64,000 bases of DNA, from positions 50,230 to 114,229 of the forward strand of contig FTLJ01000281.1 in NCBI GenBank assembly GCA_900155495.1, given 5' to 3'. The stretch is from Porogramme epimiltina (lineage: Eukaryota; Basidiomycota; Agaricomycetes; Polyporales; Polyporaceae). The first letter of the stretch is position 1. Each line of letters starts with the position of its first letter. Shown in pieces: positions 10,823 through 22,677 of the stretch. A program made the translations under genes and the position numbers. Under the pieces are notes generated by a model. That model worked only from the letters and a program-made list of their open reading frames with translations, ran no database searches and was not told where the DNA came from.

Positions 10823-13162
10823 TCACCACACAAGGGTGAACAGGGCGGTGAGCGCGCCAGCCGCGAGCGCGACCGGGGCGGCGAACCGCGACGGCGTCGC
10901 AGGCGCCGAGTTGTCGGACGCCTGTGTGCCCTTCTCCGACGTCGTGGAAGCGAGCGTGTGCCCGCAGAAGCCGGAGCCGGTAAGCGACGAGTCGGGGAGG
11001 AGGATGACGGGGACGCCGCCGGCCGCGTAGTCCATGACGATCGTCCCGTTGCTGCCGACGGCGTATTGCTTGCACGTCAAAATGCTATGAGGACCGGGTT
11101 CAGCAGGCGCGCTCTCGGAGGAGAATTTGGCGGTGCTTACTCGGTTGTGGAAACACTGTTCGCCAGCGGTGTGTTGGCGGCGATGCTAACGTTCTGGGGC
11201 TATGAGGCCATGAGCCGAGGTCCCCGAATGCTGGGTGGAAGCACTTACAGGTGAGCCGATGTTGGTCAAGATGGTGATGATATCGCCCTTCATGAACACG
11301 ATCCCGTTGTCAGTTGAGCTGAGCACCTCCATCGGGGTTGTGACCCATGATGAAGTGGTGTTGATCATAAAGTTACGCAGCTATTCGAACTCTGTTAGGA
11401 CGTCGAATTTGGTTGAGAGAAAATACATGCCTGGTTCAGCTTCGTGATCATGCCGTAGCTGGTCGTGTTTTGGTACTGTGATGGCCAGAGAGGTTCACGG
11501 TTGTACTAAGAGTATCAAATTGAGCAATGCAGAGCGTTTCCGAGTGTGATTCTCTTACGGGGTCAGAGTTCCCGTGGAAGCCTTGCTCCTGTCCGTAGTA
11601 CAGGATCGGGATCCTGATGCAGTGGTTAGCGCGCGGAAAGCGCTCGATGTCTGAGAAGCGCTCACCCGTCAGACATAAAGTTGAAGATCATGGCGTTCCA
11701 CATGCTCTGGGGGTCAACAGAGAGGTTGGCCCAACGAGGGACATCTTGGCACTCCAGGAAGTTACCGAGGAGAGTTGGGTCCTAAGGAGGATGTCGATGT
11801 ATCAGCAAATGTCTCACGGTTGCGTCTCAAATGCCTTATTCACCGCCGACTTCTGCTTCACTTGACCAATCATGTCCACAAGAGCGCTCATGTTTTGCGG
11901 TCCAGGAATCGAGAAGGCGCTGACCAAGGCGTTGTACACAGGATAGTTCAGGATGGAATCAAGGGATTTAGATCCTTGCCACTGGAGCGCTTGCCTAGAA
12001 GTACCAAATAAATGCATGCGCCTTCCATGTGAGACCGGGGCCACTCACCCTGCATCCGCATCGAACACCTCGCCGATGCAGAACACGCCAGCGGCGCCGC
12101 AGAACTGCGGCCAGAATTCCATGTCCACATGCCTGGTCGCCTTTAGGACTCGGTCTATTTTTGGCATCAATTCAATCACTCACTTCGCAGCTATAGAGGG
12201 TAGGAGGGAGCGATGAGTCTCACGCGACCGCCATTTCCATGACAGATGGAAATCTTACCATCAATACGGAGACCGTCAATGTTGAATTCGCTAACAAGGG
12301 CCTTGATCCAGCTCTGGTACGCGGAGACCACATCTGGATCCTGGGTGTTGACATCGGGTAGGGTGACATTCAGGTCGCCGAGCCAGCAGTTTTGCTCGCT
12401 GGTGGAGTTGCCCCACTGAATCGGGCAATACGAATGGTATTGTGACTAGACCGGTACCAGTCAACAAAGTTAGACCGAAGCATGAGGATGCAATGTCGGG
12501 GAAAACTCGCCTCGTCCTTGAACATGTACGTCGAGAGATCGGGCTTCGTGCTCAGCGCCATGACGTTGTTGACGACGACGTCGACCATGAGGTACCTAGC
12601 GATGTGTCAGGTGAGTATTCAGCGGCGATGTGCGGCCGGCGAGGGAAGCTCGCGTACATGCCACGCCTGTGGAGCTCGTCGGACAGGGCCTTGAGGTCGT
12701 CGGCCGTACCGAACTTGGAGTTGAGCTGAGTAGCGTCCGCAATCCAGTAGCCGTGGTAGGGGTCTCCGTAGGGAGTCCGGGGCCCCTCATAGTTCTGAGA
12801 GACTGGGCTGATCCAGACTTTGGACGAGAACATCAAGTCAACAACGGCGCGAGGCAAGGATCGTTGTGGCGGGACGTACTCGCGGTGAAGCCAGCATCTT
12901 GGATGTAGTCGAGGTTGTCCTTGATGGTGTTCCATGTACCACCACACCATGTCTGCTTGCCGGGGTCGCACGCAGTAAGATCAGCTCCCGCAGGGAGCGC
13001 GTAGCGGTCGGTGATGATCCTAGGGACGCGTTCGGAGAAGTTTGAATGTGGCGGGGAAAATGGGACTCACTGGTATATCGAACGTTTTCTCCATTCTTCG
13101 GCGGTGGCTGCGAAGGCCGAGGAGAAGAGGGAAAGGGCGAGGAGGACGGGGAGGAGCTGCAT
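10823..13162 (-). CDS. Secreted, GPI-anchored GH13 enzyme, likely Agt-type 4-alpha-glucanotransferase
   Basis: This is a family GH13 protein of the fungal alpha-amylase fold. It starts at 13162 with a signal peptide (MQLLPVLLALSLFSSAFA), followed by WRKRSIYQIITDRYALP. The catalytic barrel shows VWISPVSQNYEGP and YHGYWIADATQLNSKFG, the nucleophile region GLRID, HVDMEFWP, and the acid/base region CIGEVFDAD. Two substrate-site histidines of classical alpha-amylases are replaced: conserved region I reads DVVVNN where amylases have N-H, and region IV reads LECQD where they have NHD. After the C domain there is a Ser/Thr linker and a hydrophobic tail (FAAPVALAAGALTALFTLVW), typical of a GPI signal. 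From established work on the Aspergillus Agt enzymes, this combination marks cell-wall 4-alpha-glucanotransferases that elongate maltooligosaccharides. About ten introns split the gene. The alternative is an ordinary secreted amylase. Confidence 0.82.
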
Positions 13163-14445
13163 GTTGAGAGGTATACTGGATGGGTATGGTCAGCGCATGC
13201 AGCGGGGGGCTTGAGGCCTTGCGGTGGAAGGAGCGGCGGATTAAAGAAGGTGGGCTCAGCGTTGGCTGAGGGGGCAGTGGCTGGGGCCGGGAGGGGAGGG
13301 GGCGGAGAGAAGAGAAGGCTGGGTTGCCGAGTGGGCGCGGGGAGAGAAGGCCTGGCTGGAGGCAGAGGCGGCGGCGGGGGAAGCAGACGGGACCGGCCGG
13401 CTGACCAGGCTGACCTTGTGGGCGACGGCGACGGCGATGGGGTGCGGCCGCGGTCGGGCTGGGTGGCCAGTTAAAATATGGCCGTTCACAGCCGTTAACC
13501 TTTCCGCCGCCCGCGTGCTTCCATCTCGGCTGTCCCGCGGCCGGCAGCAGTGGCTGGCTGGCAGTGGCTGGCTGACCCTGGCTTCCCCGGATGTCGTCGT
13601 CGGTGATCGACCCCGATTGCCTTTCGCGGCCTTTCGCACCCAGCTCGTGGCACGCCATCACCTCACTGCCACAGCTCCACCACGTCGTCTACCCCGCACA
13701 AACGCTCGTCCCCGACGCCAGACACGCCACTGTACCCCACCCGCCGCTAGCCATATCCTGTCACCCCCAGCCACCGAAAACCACCCACCGCACGCTTCAC
13801 CCTCTGCTGCGTCCTTGTCTACCGTCCACAACCCGTGTGCTTCCTCCCATCACTTCTCAGGGCTTGGCACACGCTTGTCGTCGGTCGGCCCGGCTTACGC
13901 CCGCGTGGGTTATCCGCGAAATCCTTCTGAAAAATGTCTCGAACCGTCGCCGGGCGGGCCACCGTTTCCGACTGGGGGTCTCTGATCCGTCAGGCGCCCT
14001 GGGAAACCGGCCCCTGAACGTCGCTAAGCAATCGTTGGACGGTCCTCCGGATCAGCGTATACTCCGCACCCTCCTATTGGCCCCATCCCGCTCCTTCAAC
14101 CATGCATCGTCCCTCGGTCGGCCGAGCTCATCCTTCAGCATGAATTTTGTCAGACAATACTCCAGTCTTGAGCGATTTCAGAGCAGAATAACGCACTATA
14201 AATGCCTTCGGGACCAATCGGGCGACCGACGTTAGTCTATTTTTGACAACCACCCAAGCCTGCCTTCGTGCCAGCTCGGTTCCAAGGGCGGCGCTTACGC
14301 GCTCCTCCGGGCACGTGATGTTGCTTCCCCGACCTTCGACCGCGACGCGTCTCGACTCTCCACGCGTCTACGGCCACCTCCTCTCCTCCTTGCCTTCTTC
14401 CGCTCCAGGACACCCTTCCACCCCTTGCTGCGGGGAAGCCTAATA
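13163..14445. other. Divergent promoter region, GH13 enzyme / POT1
   Basis: This 1.28-kb gap lies between two divergent start codons. Several SYGGRG-like runs near 13370-13385 could be carbon-repressor (CreA/Mig1-type) sites, but such runs are frequent in GC-rich DNA. CT-rich tracts and a TATAAA box occur on the POT1 side. Open frames in both directions are Pro/Ser/Arg-rich and not convincing genes. Confidence 0.4.
14197..14202 (+). promoter_or_regulatory. TATA box candidate for POT1
   Basis: A TATAAA hexamer lies 244 bp upstream of the chosen POT1 ATG (14446), in the CT-rich promoter half. The spacing implies a 5' leader of around 200 nt. No transcript evidence is available. Confidence 0.3.
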
Positions 14446-17400
14446 ATGAAGCGTACCATTCACGTCCCCGGCGCTCAAGACCCGGACTTCGACGCTGCAG
14501 TTACCGCAGCATATCCACCTGGCCAGAAGAGGCAGGCCAGAGATGTGTGCAAGAAGGGTACGGACGGGTCGGGGTACCTTGAGGGGAAAGTTTTCGAACG
14601 CGCGATTGCCAGCGGCGAAAGCCTGAACTTCATAATGACCGTCGAACTGGGGTACCGTGCATACGTCTCGCTATCCAGCAGCATCCCCCATCTCTCCACT
14701 CTCCCGCTTGCTGTCGGGGCACAAGTACGTCTGGGCTTGAGAGGTCTCTCTTTAGAAGATATTCCGAGAGAGGAGCTCCACAAACTTGGTCTGCCGAAGC
14801 GGTTTACCTGGATCGAGAATGCTACGGTGTACGTGAACCACCCGAACGGTGAAGCGGAGGCGTTCATCAGTACCTGCGGTAGTGGTAAGCCATTCCTTCT
14901 ACTGTTCCGCGCACACTTCCCTAATCAACCCCAAGAATCTCCCTCTCGTGGAGCTTCCTCGACTTCGAGCCTTGAGGCTGTCAGCGCTCTCCTTATGCCC
15001 GCCGTCCCAAAGAAACGGCGTAGAACACCCTCAAGCACAGGGCCGCAAGAGGGCTCGGTGGGCGTCGAGCCGGGAAACCCCGCCAAGATCGCCCGCACAG
15101 ACAGTCCAGGCGAGCTCACTTCAGTAAGTGCCCTCCCCCGTCAGCGCTGATCGTCTCTGCAGCTAGCCGAAGCCATTCGTCTGCACCCTCAAATGGTGTC
15201 CCCGCAGTCGACCCCGAACCTATGGATGTTGACCCGCCGGTGGTCACGGCAGCGATAACAGAACGGAAGTCAGCCTCTCACACCAAAAAACCTCAGAGTA
15301 AACCTTTGCCACCGACAGAGACGAACACGCCGCAGGCACGGGAAGATGGTACAACAGTGCCTCCAAAGGAGCGGACGCCGACAAACACAACAACGTCCAG
15401 TCGATCGTCATCCGAGGCCGACTCGTCTAAGAGCGTACCTCCGCAGCAGCAACCCAAGAGCAAATCACGAACCCGTAGTCCCAGCGCACCGGAAGCCAGA
15501 CGCAGCACCCGACAACTCAAAGCTAGGTCCTCCAAGGTGCTGCTCAGGAAACAGTTGCGCCAGGACAAGAAATCCCGTAAGAAGCATGAGTCCCACACAG
15601 CACAGCGGCCTCAGTCGATGAGTCCTGAGGAAGAAGATCAGTATCTGTGGGATAATGTAGGCCCCGAAGTCCCCTATGAGCTCTTGGATCGTATCAGCCA
15701 GACGAATGTTGAGCTAGAAGCGCAAGCTGCTCCTCCTGAGCCCGACCCGCCACAGCCCATGGAGTCCGATGAAGTGCCCGCCCCTCCTGAGCCCGAGGTA
15801 GTGAAACAGGTGGTGGAACAAGTGGTGGAACAGGACATCGTCCCTGTGTCTGCCTCTCAATATACAGAAGAGTCCAATGGGGTGCGTTCTGGATGCGCGA
15901 ACTGTGAGGCCATTCTTTAACTAAACATTCGCGCAGATTGTATACACGCCGTTGGCCCAGTGCCACGGTATGGGCCCATATAATATCATGGGGGTGATCG
16001 ACGGTCCCGGCACCCTAAGCACCACCAGGACGGGCGGTAGGTTGACATGCGATTTCTATACGTCTGTCGCCTCATTGATATCCTCCCTGCATCTCTCTAG
16101 AGCACATGCTCAAGCTCGTCATGTTCGATGAGTCAAATTCCGGGACGAACGGTTTGCGAATCAGCCTCTTCGAGAAGAACAAGCTAGCCCTGCCAAACCT
16201 CCAAGCCGGAGACCTCCTCATGATCCGCCTCCTCCAGGTGAGCCCACACACCGCTCCTTCGCGTACGTCGCTCACCGTTCCACCACGCACAGTGCGACAC
16301 CCACGGCACTGCGGTCGGTGCGTCCTACAAAACCTGGCAGTGGACCGCCCTTCGCACGTCGACCGGGAGAATGCCTAACGTGCCCGCGGACCACGACGCG
16401 CGCCAGTTCAAACCGGCAAAACACGAGATGCTCCAGTTCCTCAAGCTGGGCGACTGGTGGCGTTCCGTGAGCGCGAACGCAATCACCTTCGCGCCGGGGC
16501 GGGACTCTGCCAGGAACGGGCGGTCGCACAAGCTGATCGGAGAAGCCACGGACGAGGGCTACTTTGATTGTACCGTCGAGGTGAGTATGACAGTGCTTGG
16601 CTGGGTCACGCTCTGTTAACATCCGCGCGTAGATTCTCCACACTGCTCGGATTTCCGAGTGGCTGTTTGCTGTGTATGTCACCGACTACACGCACAATGC
16701 GCAGGCCTCTTCGACACATGGCACGTGGTGCCCGGCCCAGTACGCCGACGTCGTGCTCCATGTGGAGTTCTCTCATACGTCTTACGACACTGCTGCCACG
16801 ATGCAACCGGGCGAATACTACTGTCTTCGTAATATACGGTTGAAGTTGGGCCCAAGCGGTTACGTGGAGGGGCGGATGCAAGAAGCCCACAAGATTACTA
16901 AACTCGACGAGGACGACCTCGAGAACCAGCCCCATCTTACCGAACTGCTCAAGTAAGTTTTCATATATGTCCTCAACAGAACGGGTCGACTCACAACTCG
17001 CAGGCGGAAGAAGGAATGGGAGGCAAAGGTGAAGACAAGCGGCGGAGTGCATGAGTTCCCTCACCAACTCGTCGAGGAAGCACAAGAGAACTGCCACTTC
17101 ACCTGCACGGTTGAGGTACACTCACGTCTCCCCATCTCTCACAACCCTAACTCACCCATTCTCCCTTACCCCGCAGATCGTCCACATCTCCGCCAAAGAA
17201 ACCTGCAACATCTACATCACCGACTACACCGCGCGCCCGGACCTCGTCCCCGTCGCAGCCACGATCGCGCCCGACGCGCTCGCGGGGCGCGTCGTGCGCG
17301 TCGCGCTGAGCGACGCGCAGACCGAGGCCGCGCAGGCCCTCGACGCGGGCGACTTCCTCACCGTGCGCAACCTGCGCCTGCGCACCGCGGGCGGCACGCT

Positions 17401-18321
17401 CCTCTCGGGCCGCCTCGGCGGCGACCAGCGGCTGCTCGCGAAGCTCAACCCGAAGGCGAGCGCGTCGCCCGAGCTCCGCGCGCTCATGAGGCGCAGGGAG
17501 GCGTTCCTCGCGGCGCAGGAGGGCGCGGCGGCCGCGCGGAAGCAGGGGAAGAAGAGGCGCGAGGGTGGGGCGAAGGCCGAGTCCGTGCCGAAGGAGAACG
17601 GCAAGGGGAAGGGGAAGCAGAGGGCGGATGTCGTCACCCCGCCCCAGGACGAGGCTGCGGTCGAGGGACGCGTCTCGCTCGCTGAAGTGAAAGCGCACGA
17701 GGAGTGTCCCGCCGTCTTCCGCGTCCGCGCACGCATCGTTGACTTCTTCCCGGACAACCTGCGCGACTGTGTCATCCGCCGCTGTTCCCAGTGCGAAAAG
17801 ACGTACGTCGCCCCGCCCCCATCCAGAAGTTGAAACAGAGCTGACTGTCGCGGTCGGCGTATAGGATACCGGATGCGTACCTCAAGTGCTCCCAGTGTGA
17901 CGATGCGATGGATGACGAATCATCCGTGGAGGCGTTCTTCCAGCTGCATTTTAGGCTCGAAGACGAGGAAGGCACAGAGCTTTATGTCTCTGTCTCCGAC
18001 GAAAGGGTGAGTCGCCTTGTCAACCTTGCGACTCTAGAGCTAACGTCTTTCCTCTGTTAGTGCTCGGTCCTGCAGGACCTAGTACCCGAGGATGTATACG
18101 AAGAAGAGGAGGCGTTCAACATGTTGGTTGCGCGCGTGAAACCGCTTCTCGGAGACCTCTTGGAGGTGACGGATGGGGAGGCGCGTCGCCGCCCGATTGC
18201 TCAGGACGAGGAAGCGGAAGGCGGGGCATTGCTCAATTTCACGCTCGGTAGCTGGCTCCCTACCAGTGAGCCCGATACGCCGGACTCTCGGATGTATGTG
18301 ATATTGCAGCATTCAGAGTGA
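14446..18321 (+). CDS. pot1: Protection of telomeres protein 1 (POT1), single-strand telomere binder
   Basis: POT1 is the shelterin subunit that binds the G-rich telomeric overhang through OB folds. The start is MKRTIHVPG at 14446. A charged, Ser/Pro/Lys-rich linker (about 14940-15890) separates an N-terminal block from the Telo_bind OB fold (IVYTPLAQCHGMGPYNIMGV, then MLKLVMFDESNSGTNGLRIS). The POT1-C OB fold follows (FDCTVEILHTARISEWLF, YVTDYT). A related block comes next (FTCTVEIVHISAKETCNIYI, TDYT), so this region looks duplicated. The C-terminal region has two CxxC pairs (RRCSQCEK and LKCSQCDDAM), fitting the zinc-bearing third OB/Holliday-junction-resolvase-like domain known in human POT1. 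It ends QHSE at 18321. At least eight introns are present. The splice between about 15120 and 15210 is not resolved, because the frames on either side do not join at the best GTAAGT donor. Confidence 0.86.
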
Positions 18322-18459
18322 TGAAGGATGGAGGAGGGAATGCTATCTTATACTGTATTATATTGCATATATCGATGCTACTTTTTTGTTTAATCGTCAG
18401 TGCAGATTGAGGTCAAAGAGCCCCTTTCCCCTACAATGCTTCGAAACTAAACCCACATC

Positions 18460-19754
18460 TCAAGCTGGCTTACTCACGACAATAGCCCAACTCTCCAAGA
18501 GGCCCGCATCAATAAGTCCAGCCTCCCACGACGTTGTCAGCCGCTCCTCAATCCATGCCTCCCTGCCCCACTTCTGCACAAACGCAGATCTGAACTTCGT
18601 GTCATCCTCCAGGAGGCCTACGCAGCGGTGCAGGAAGTCTGCGTATTCTTGCGAAACGTTGCGAACGACTTCGATCGTCAGAGGATCTTGTCCGGAAGTC
18701 AACAACCCGAGAACAGTGTGCATCGAAGTGAAGAGAGGCGTTGTCGTGCGCGCCTGAGCACGACGGGAACGACGGGGCAAGAAAGGAATGGCTGTGAAGA
18801 TGGTAGTCTTGGTCCAAAACGAACGCTTCGCAGCACTGGGGCGGGCGGTTAGGCCGAGGACGACGCATGTTCCAGGGGGGAGAGATGCTTGAAGTGTGCG
18901 GATACGCGATTCAAGGCGGTGGTGTGGGACGCAGTCCAGCGAGACAGTCGCCACCTCGCATAAAGTGGTCAGGAATAGCGAAGACGGTGGTGCGTAGCCT
19001 GGTTTTGAGTCGGTATTTGAGCATGGAGGTGAAGTGTGACTTCCACAGAGTGCTAAAATAGTGCGTGTAGAGCGTAAGTCGCAAGTTTGGGTGCATATAT
19101 GCATCGCTCGCCTGAAGCTTTGGTGTGCTGCAGCCGATCAGACGTGTGCACCATAGGAGCGGAAGAAAGCTCGCTCACAAGCGGCACCTCGCATTCGTCC
19201 GGCACAGTTGACTCGCAAGAGATAACCCACCACAGGAATTTTGGCCACCAAGAAAAACTGGTGCTCAGAGATACGGAGAAGCCAGAAGCTGTGATGAGCT
19301 TGTCGTCGAGGAGAAGTGGCATGTCGCTTATCGGATCTCGTAGCTCGATAGAGCCATTCAGCACGTCGAAGTAAAAAGATGTCAAGGGTATCTTCAGAGT
19401 ACGTTGTGCGGGGGGTGTTGTTAGAGCTAGCGAGGAATATTGCATAGGCCACGTTGAACGAGTAGGAGTGATGACGGACAGAAGGGCTCCTAACGCCATT
19501 CGGCCTTGTATGATAGCATCCTTGTTCGAACGTTTTCTCCAGCATAGTATAGCCACAGAGAATAGACAGAGAACAAAAGCAAGTCCCCAGGAGTAGGTCG
19601 TCAAGGAGAATTCTTGGTGTTTGGGCGGTGCCATATGATCGACGTATGTTGAAAGCCTTTGAGCGGCGGCCGAGGCGAGGCCTTTTAAATAGTCCAGGTA
19701 TGGTGCGAGATCATAGCCGTATAGACGCATATTGCGGAGGTTTGGCATCGCCAT
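18460..19754 (-). CDS. Conserved-looking hypothetical single-pass membrane protein
   Basis: I do not recognise the family. The start is the ATG at 19754 (MAMPNLRNMRLYGYDLAPYL). One strong membrane segment (YSWGLAFVLCLFSVAILCWR) lies at about residues 53-72, followed by a basic stretch, which suggests a signal-anchor. Three exons fit: an intron with GTGCAC donor and TTCAG acceptor at about 19112-19151 joins in phase 0 to SDAYMHPNLRLTLYTHYF. A second intron, about 70 nt near 18900, joins to ASLPPGTCVVLGLTARP. The C-terminal part (EYADFLHRCVGLLEDDTKFR) is helical and charged. The gene is convergent with POT1, with 138 bp between the stop codons, and divergent from the heat-shock factor. The two good in-frame splices support a real gene. 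Confidence 0.6.
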
Positions 19755-20017
19755 CGAGATGGTCTGCGAGGGAAGAGGACGCGCTGTGCATCAAGAAAGC
19801 GAGTCAAAGCGCTAGACAGGAGCCAAGATTACTCTTTTGAGCTGCTTCACGTGACAGTGACGTCGACCACAGAATACTGGGCGCCCACGCGTGCGTGCAC
19901 ACAAGGAAAGGTCGGCCACAGACCACCACCCTGTTTCCTCTCCCCCACCACCCTTTTCGTTAGCTGCTTCATACCTCTCAATACTGGACTCGCTTTCCCC
20001 ACTATATCTCACGCTAG

Positions 20018-21895
20018 ATGCCTCAAGGAGGTCAAATCGCCATTGCTGGCCCAAATGCCCTCGCAGGACCATCTCAGAGCGTACCCGGCGGGACCGTCGC
20101 GAAGAGTCAACACAATGTGCCTAGGTTTCTCCTCAAGATCTACGAGTGCGTAAATTAGCCGCAACTATTGCGCCAAGTGGACTCTAATGACTCTTAACCG
20201 ATTAATAGAATCGTGAATGACCCCACAAACGAGTCTTTGATAAAGTGGTCAGAAGCGGGAGATTCCTTCTACAGTGCGTGGTGCCTTCGGTAGTCGTTTC
20301 TTCTGTGTGGCTCATCTCCATGCTCTAGTATACGATCACGAACGGTTTGCGAAGGAAATACTTGGCAAATGGTTCAAACATCAGAACTTCTCTTCCTTCG
20401 TTCGTCAACTCAACCTCTATGGCTTCCGCAAGATATCTGCCCTCCAACAGGGCCTCGTTCGTGCTGATAACGACCATGAAACCATTCAATTTGCCCATCC
20501 CTACTTTCACCAGGGTCAGCCAGACCTCTTGAACCTCATTCAGCGTAAACGGCCTCCCACGAACGCCGCGCACGCCGAAAGTAGCATCATTGGCCTCAGT
20601 ACTTCATCAATATCCCAAGATAGCCAAGGACAAGCAGAAGCCGTTGACGTGAACGCCATCTTCGAGGGCATCAATGCTATTAGGCGACAACAGCAAGTCA
20701 TCACCTCTGACCTGACCGCGCTCAAACAATCCAACGATGCTCTGTGGAAGGAAGCCATCGCTGCCAGGGAGCGGCACGCCAAGCATGAAGACACTATCAA
20801 CCGTATCCTCAAGTTCCTAGCTGGACTAGTAGGGAGAGCCGTAGAACACGAGCCGGGAACCCCTCCTCATGCCGATGGCAGCAAAATACCCCCCAGACGG
20901 CTATTGATTGGCGATGGTCGGGCAACCGTTAAGGAGCACACAGATGCTTGGAGTGATGGAGATATGCACAGCGATGGAGGGAGCAGAGCCAATTCTCCAT
21001 TTTCAACCGGTGAGTAAATATCCTATGGTCGCTGAATTTTCTCTCAACCCCCCGGGCAGCCTCAGAACGCTTCACCACCGTTGAAACTCCAGACGACGTC
21101 GCTACCCCAATGGTGAAAGAAATAGTTCCGTCCATACCCAATGCTCCTTCTTTGAGTCCTGTACAACCCACCATGACTGCTCAAAGTGCGCCCGGACAAG
21201 ACATAACGTGGCAAACCTTACAAGCTCTCTCCTCCCAATCGCAACTCCCGCAAGCAATACAGTCCTTTAAGAGTGCCCAACCTTACCAGTTTTCTTTGGA
21301 TCCCCAAGTTGTCCCGCAAGGGGGAATAGTCCCCGCCGGTTCGCAACAGCAGCAGCTCAGCTGGCCTTCTGCCTCCTGGTCTGCTCCGATATTGGCGGAT
21401 CCGCTTGCTGTTAACCAAGTAGCAGCATCCCAGAATGGCATCACATCTCATCCAACCGACCTCGCCGAGAACACGGAGCGTCTCAATAGGTTGTACCGCG
21501 ACAAGGCGGAGATTGACCGTGACGTGGACACCATGCAGACAAACCTCCACTCCCTGATCCGTGGCTTGGGCTTTGACCCGGCTACTGGATCATTCCCTGC
21601 GGCCCAACCAGGAGGCGGGAACCCCCCGACGATAGCTCAAGACGGCACGGACTTCTCGTTCGACCAGTGGATGAACGAATTTGATGAAGGGTCGGCTGGG
21701 CTTGGTAAAGACGAAATGGATTTCTCCGCCTTCCTGGATATACCGCCATTCGAAGAGCAGCAGCCTTCCGGACCGGCTGCTCCTGTGCCCAATGCCACTG
21801 CGTCATCGCCCGCGGGCTACAAACGAAAGATGGATCTCGTCGAACCATTGGAATCTCTTCCCGATGATGCCCCTTCCACAAAGCGAAAGCGATGA
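20018..21895 (+). CDS. hsf1: Heat shock transcription factor (HSF)
   Basis: HSF trimers bind nGAAn repeats and drive chaperone genes. The start MPQGGQIAIAGPNAL at 20018 is followed by the HSF winged-helix domain split by two introns: VPRFLLKIYEIV, LIKWSEAGDSFYIYDHERFA and FKHQNFSSFVRQLNLYGFRK. The recognition helix, FSSFVRQLN, is intact. After a Ser-rich spacer comes a coiled-coil trimerisation segment (AIFEGINAIRRQQQVITSDL to RHAKHEDTINRILKFL). A third intron near 21009 joins STGE-type sequence to SERFTTVETPDD. The C-terminal half is Gln/Pro-rich with acidic patches (DFSFDQWMNEFDEGSAG), typical of activation domains, and ends KRKR. Basidiomycetes usually carry one essential HSF1 plus Skn7- and Sfl1-type relatives. 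The trimerisation domain directly after the DNA-binding domain, with no receiver domain, favours the Hsf1/Sfl1 group. Confidence 0.9.
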
Positions 21896-22677
21896 AGGTA
21901 CTCTGTTGTAGAATTAGAGGTCAGTTTATCTACCACTTCGTCCCGCGCCTGTCGTTGACTTCTTTGTAGATGAACTGCTATATCTGTATCGGTATATCTA
22001 GCTGAGGTCATGTGTGTATGTACATTATAGGATGCCTAACAAACTCACCAGAAGAGTCCTGAATTCTGTCGTATCGAGCTATCCCAATTCCCACAGTGTA
22101 TTGTAGACTGCCGTTTGATCTTCGGGGCATTTGCTAGCACCAACTGATCACCTCGATGCCGCGTATCAACCATCCCGGGGTGAACCCCACTGACAGCTTC
22201 CTTACCCTGAACGAAGAAACATGACAGATTGAGCTTGAGCTTGTCGTAATCTCTGCGATGAAACATATTCTCGTCGGAGAATAGGTGGTGATGTGGGCAC
22301 ATCTGCTGACCCCGCTGATCGAGTGGGCGCAACTTTCAGACATATGTCTGACGCATCCTTTCTCGGCGCGCAGGGCGTGCGGGCAGGGCGCTGCCTCGCG
22401 GCCTCCTAAGAGGCGTTTGTGCGATGTTCACGTCACTACTTGTGAGAAGGGAAGAACCCCGACGACCGCGGCAGTAGTACCGGTTTGAGGTTATATCGAC
22501 GGCTAAGACACGTGGATTAATGGCTGTTCGTAGCACAACTTCTTGAAGACTCTGAAAGTACTGGTAGAGTCGCACTTGATTGCGTACTTCCGTCTCCCGT
22601 CTACTATCAAGTTTCTCGTGTCAGATGCATATTATACAATGGTGGATATCCTCGGATACTGTGATTACGAGTGTTCG
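21896..22677. other. Convergent 3' intergenic region, HSF / BCKDH
   Basis: This 780-bp gap lies between two convergent genes. It is more AT-rich than the neighbouring coding sequence, as expected for 3' UTRs. A minus-strand frame at about 22045-22320 has unremarkable composition and no recognisable domain, so it is not called. Confidence 0.4.

Noticed and set aside
13416..14235. Overlapping + strand frames of about 190-215 codons between the GH13 and POT1 genes
   Set aside because: They are Pro/Ser/His-rich, overlap each other in different frames and lie in a divergent promoter region.
22045..22332. Minus-strand frame of about 95 codons between HSF and BCKDH
   Set aside because: No recognised motif, no clear splice partner, and it lies in a 3'-3' gap where UTRs are expected.
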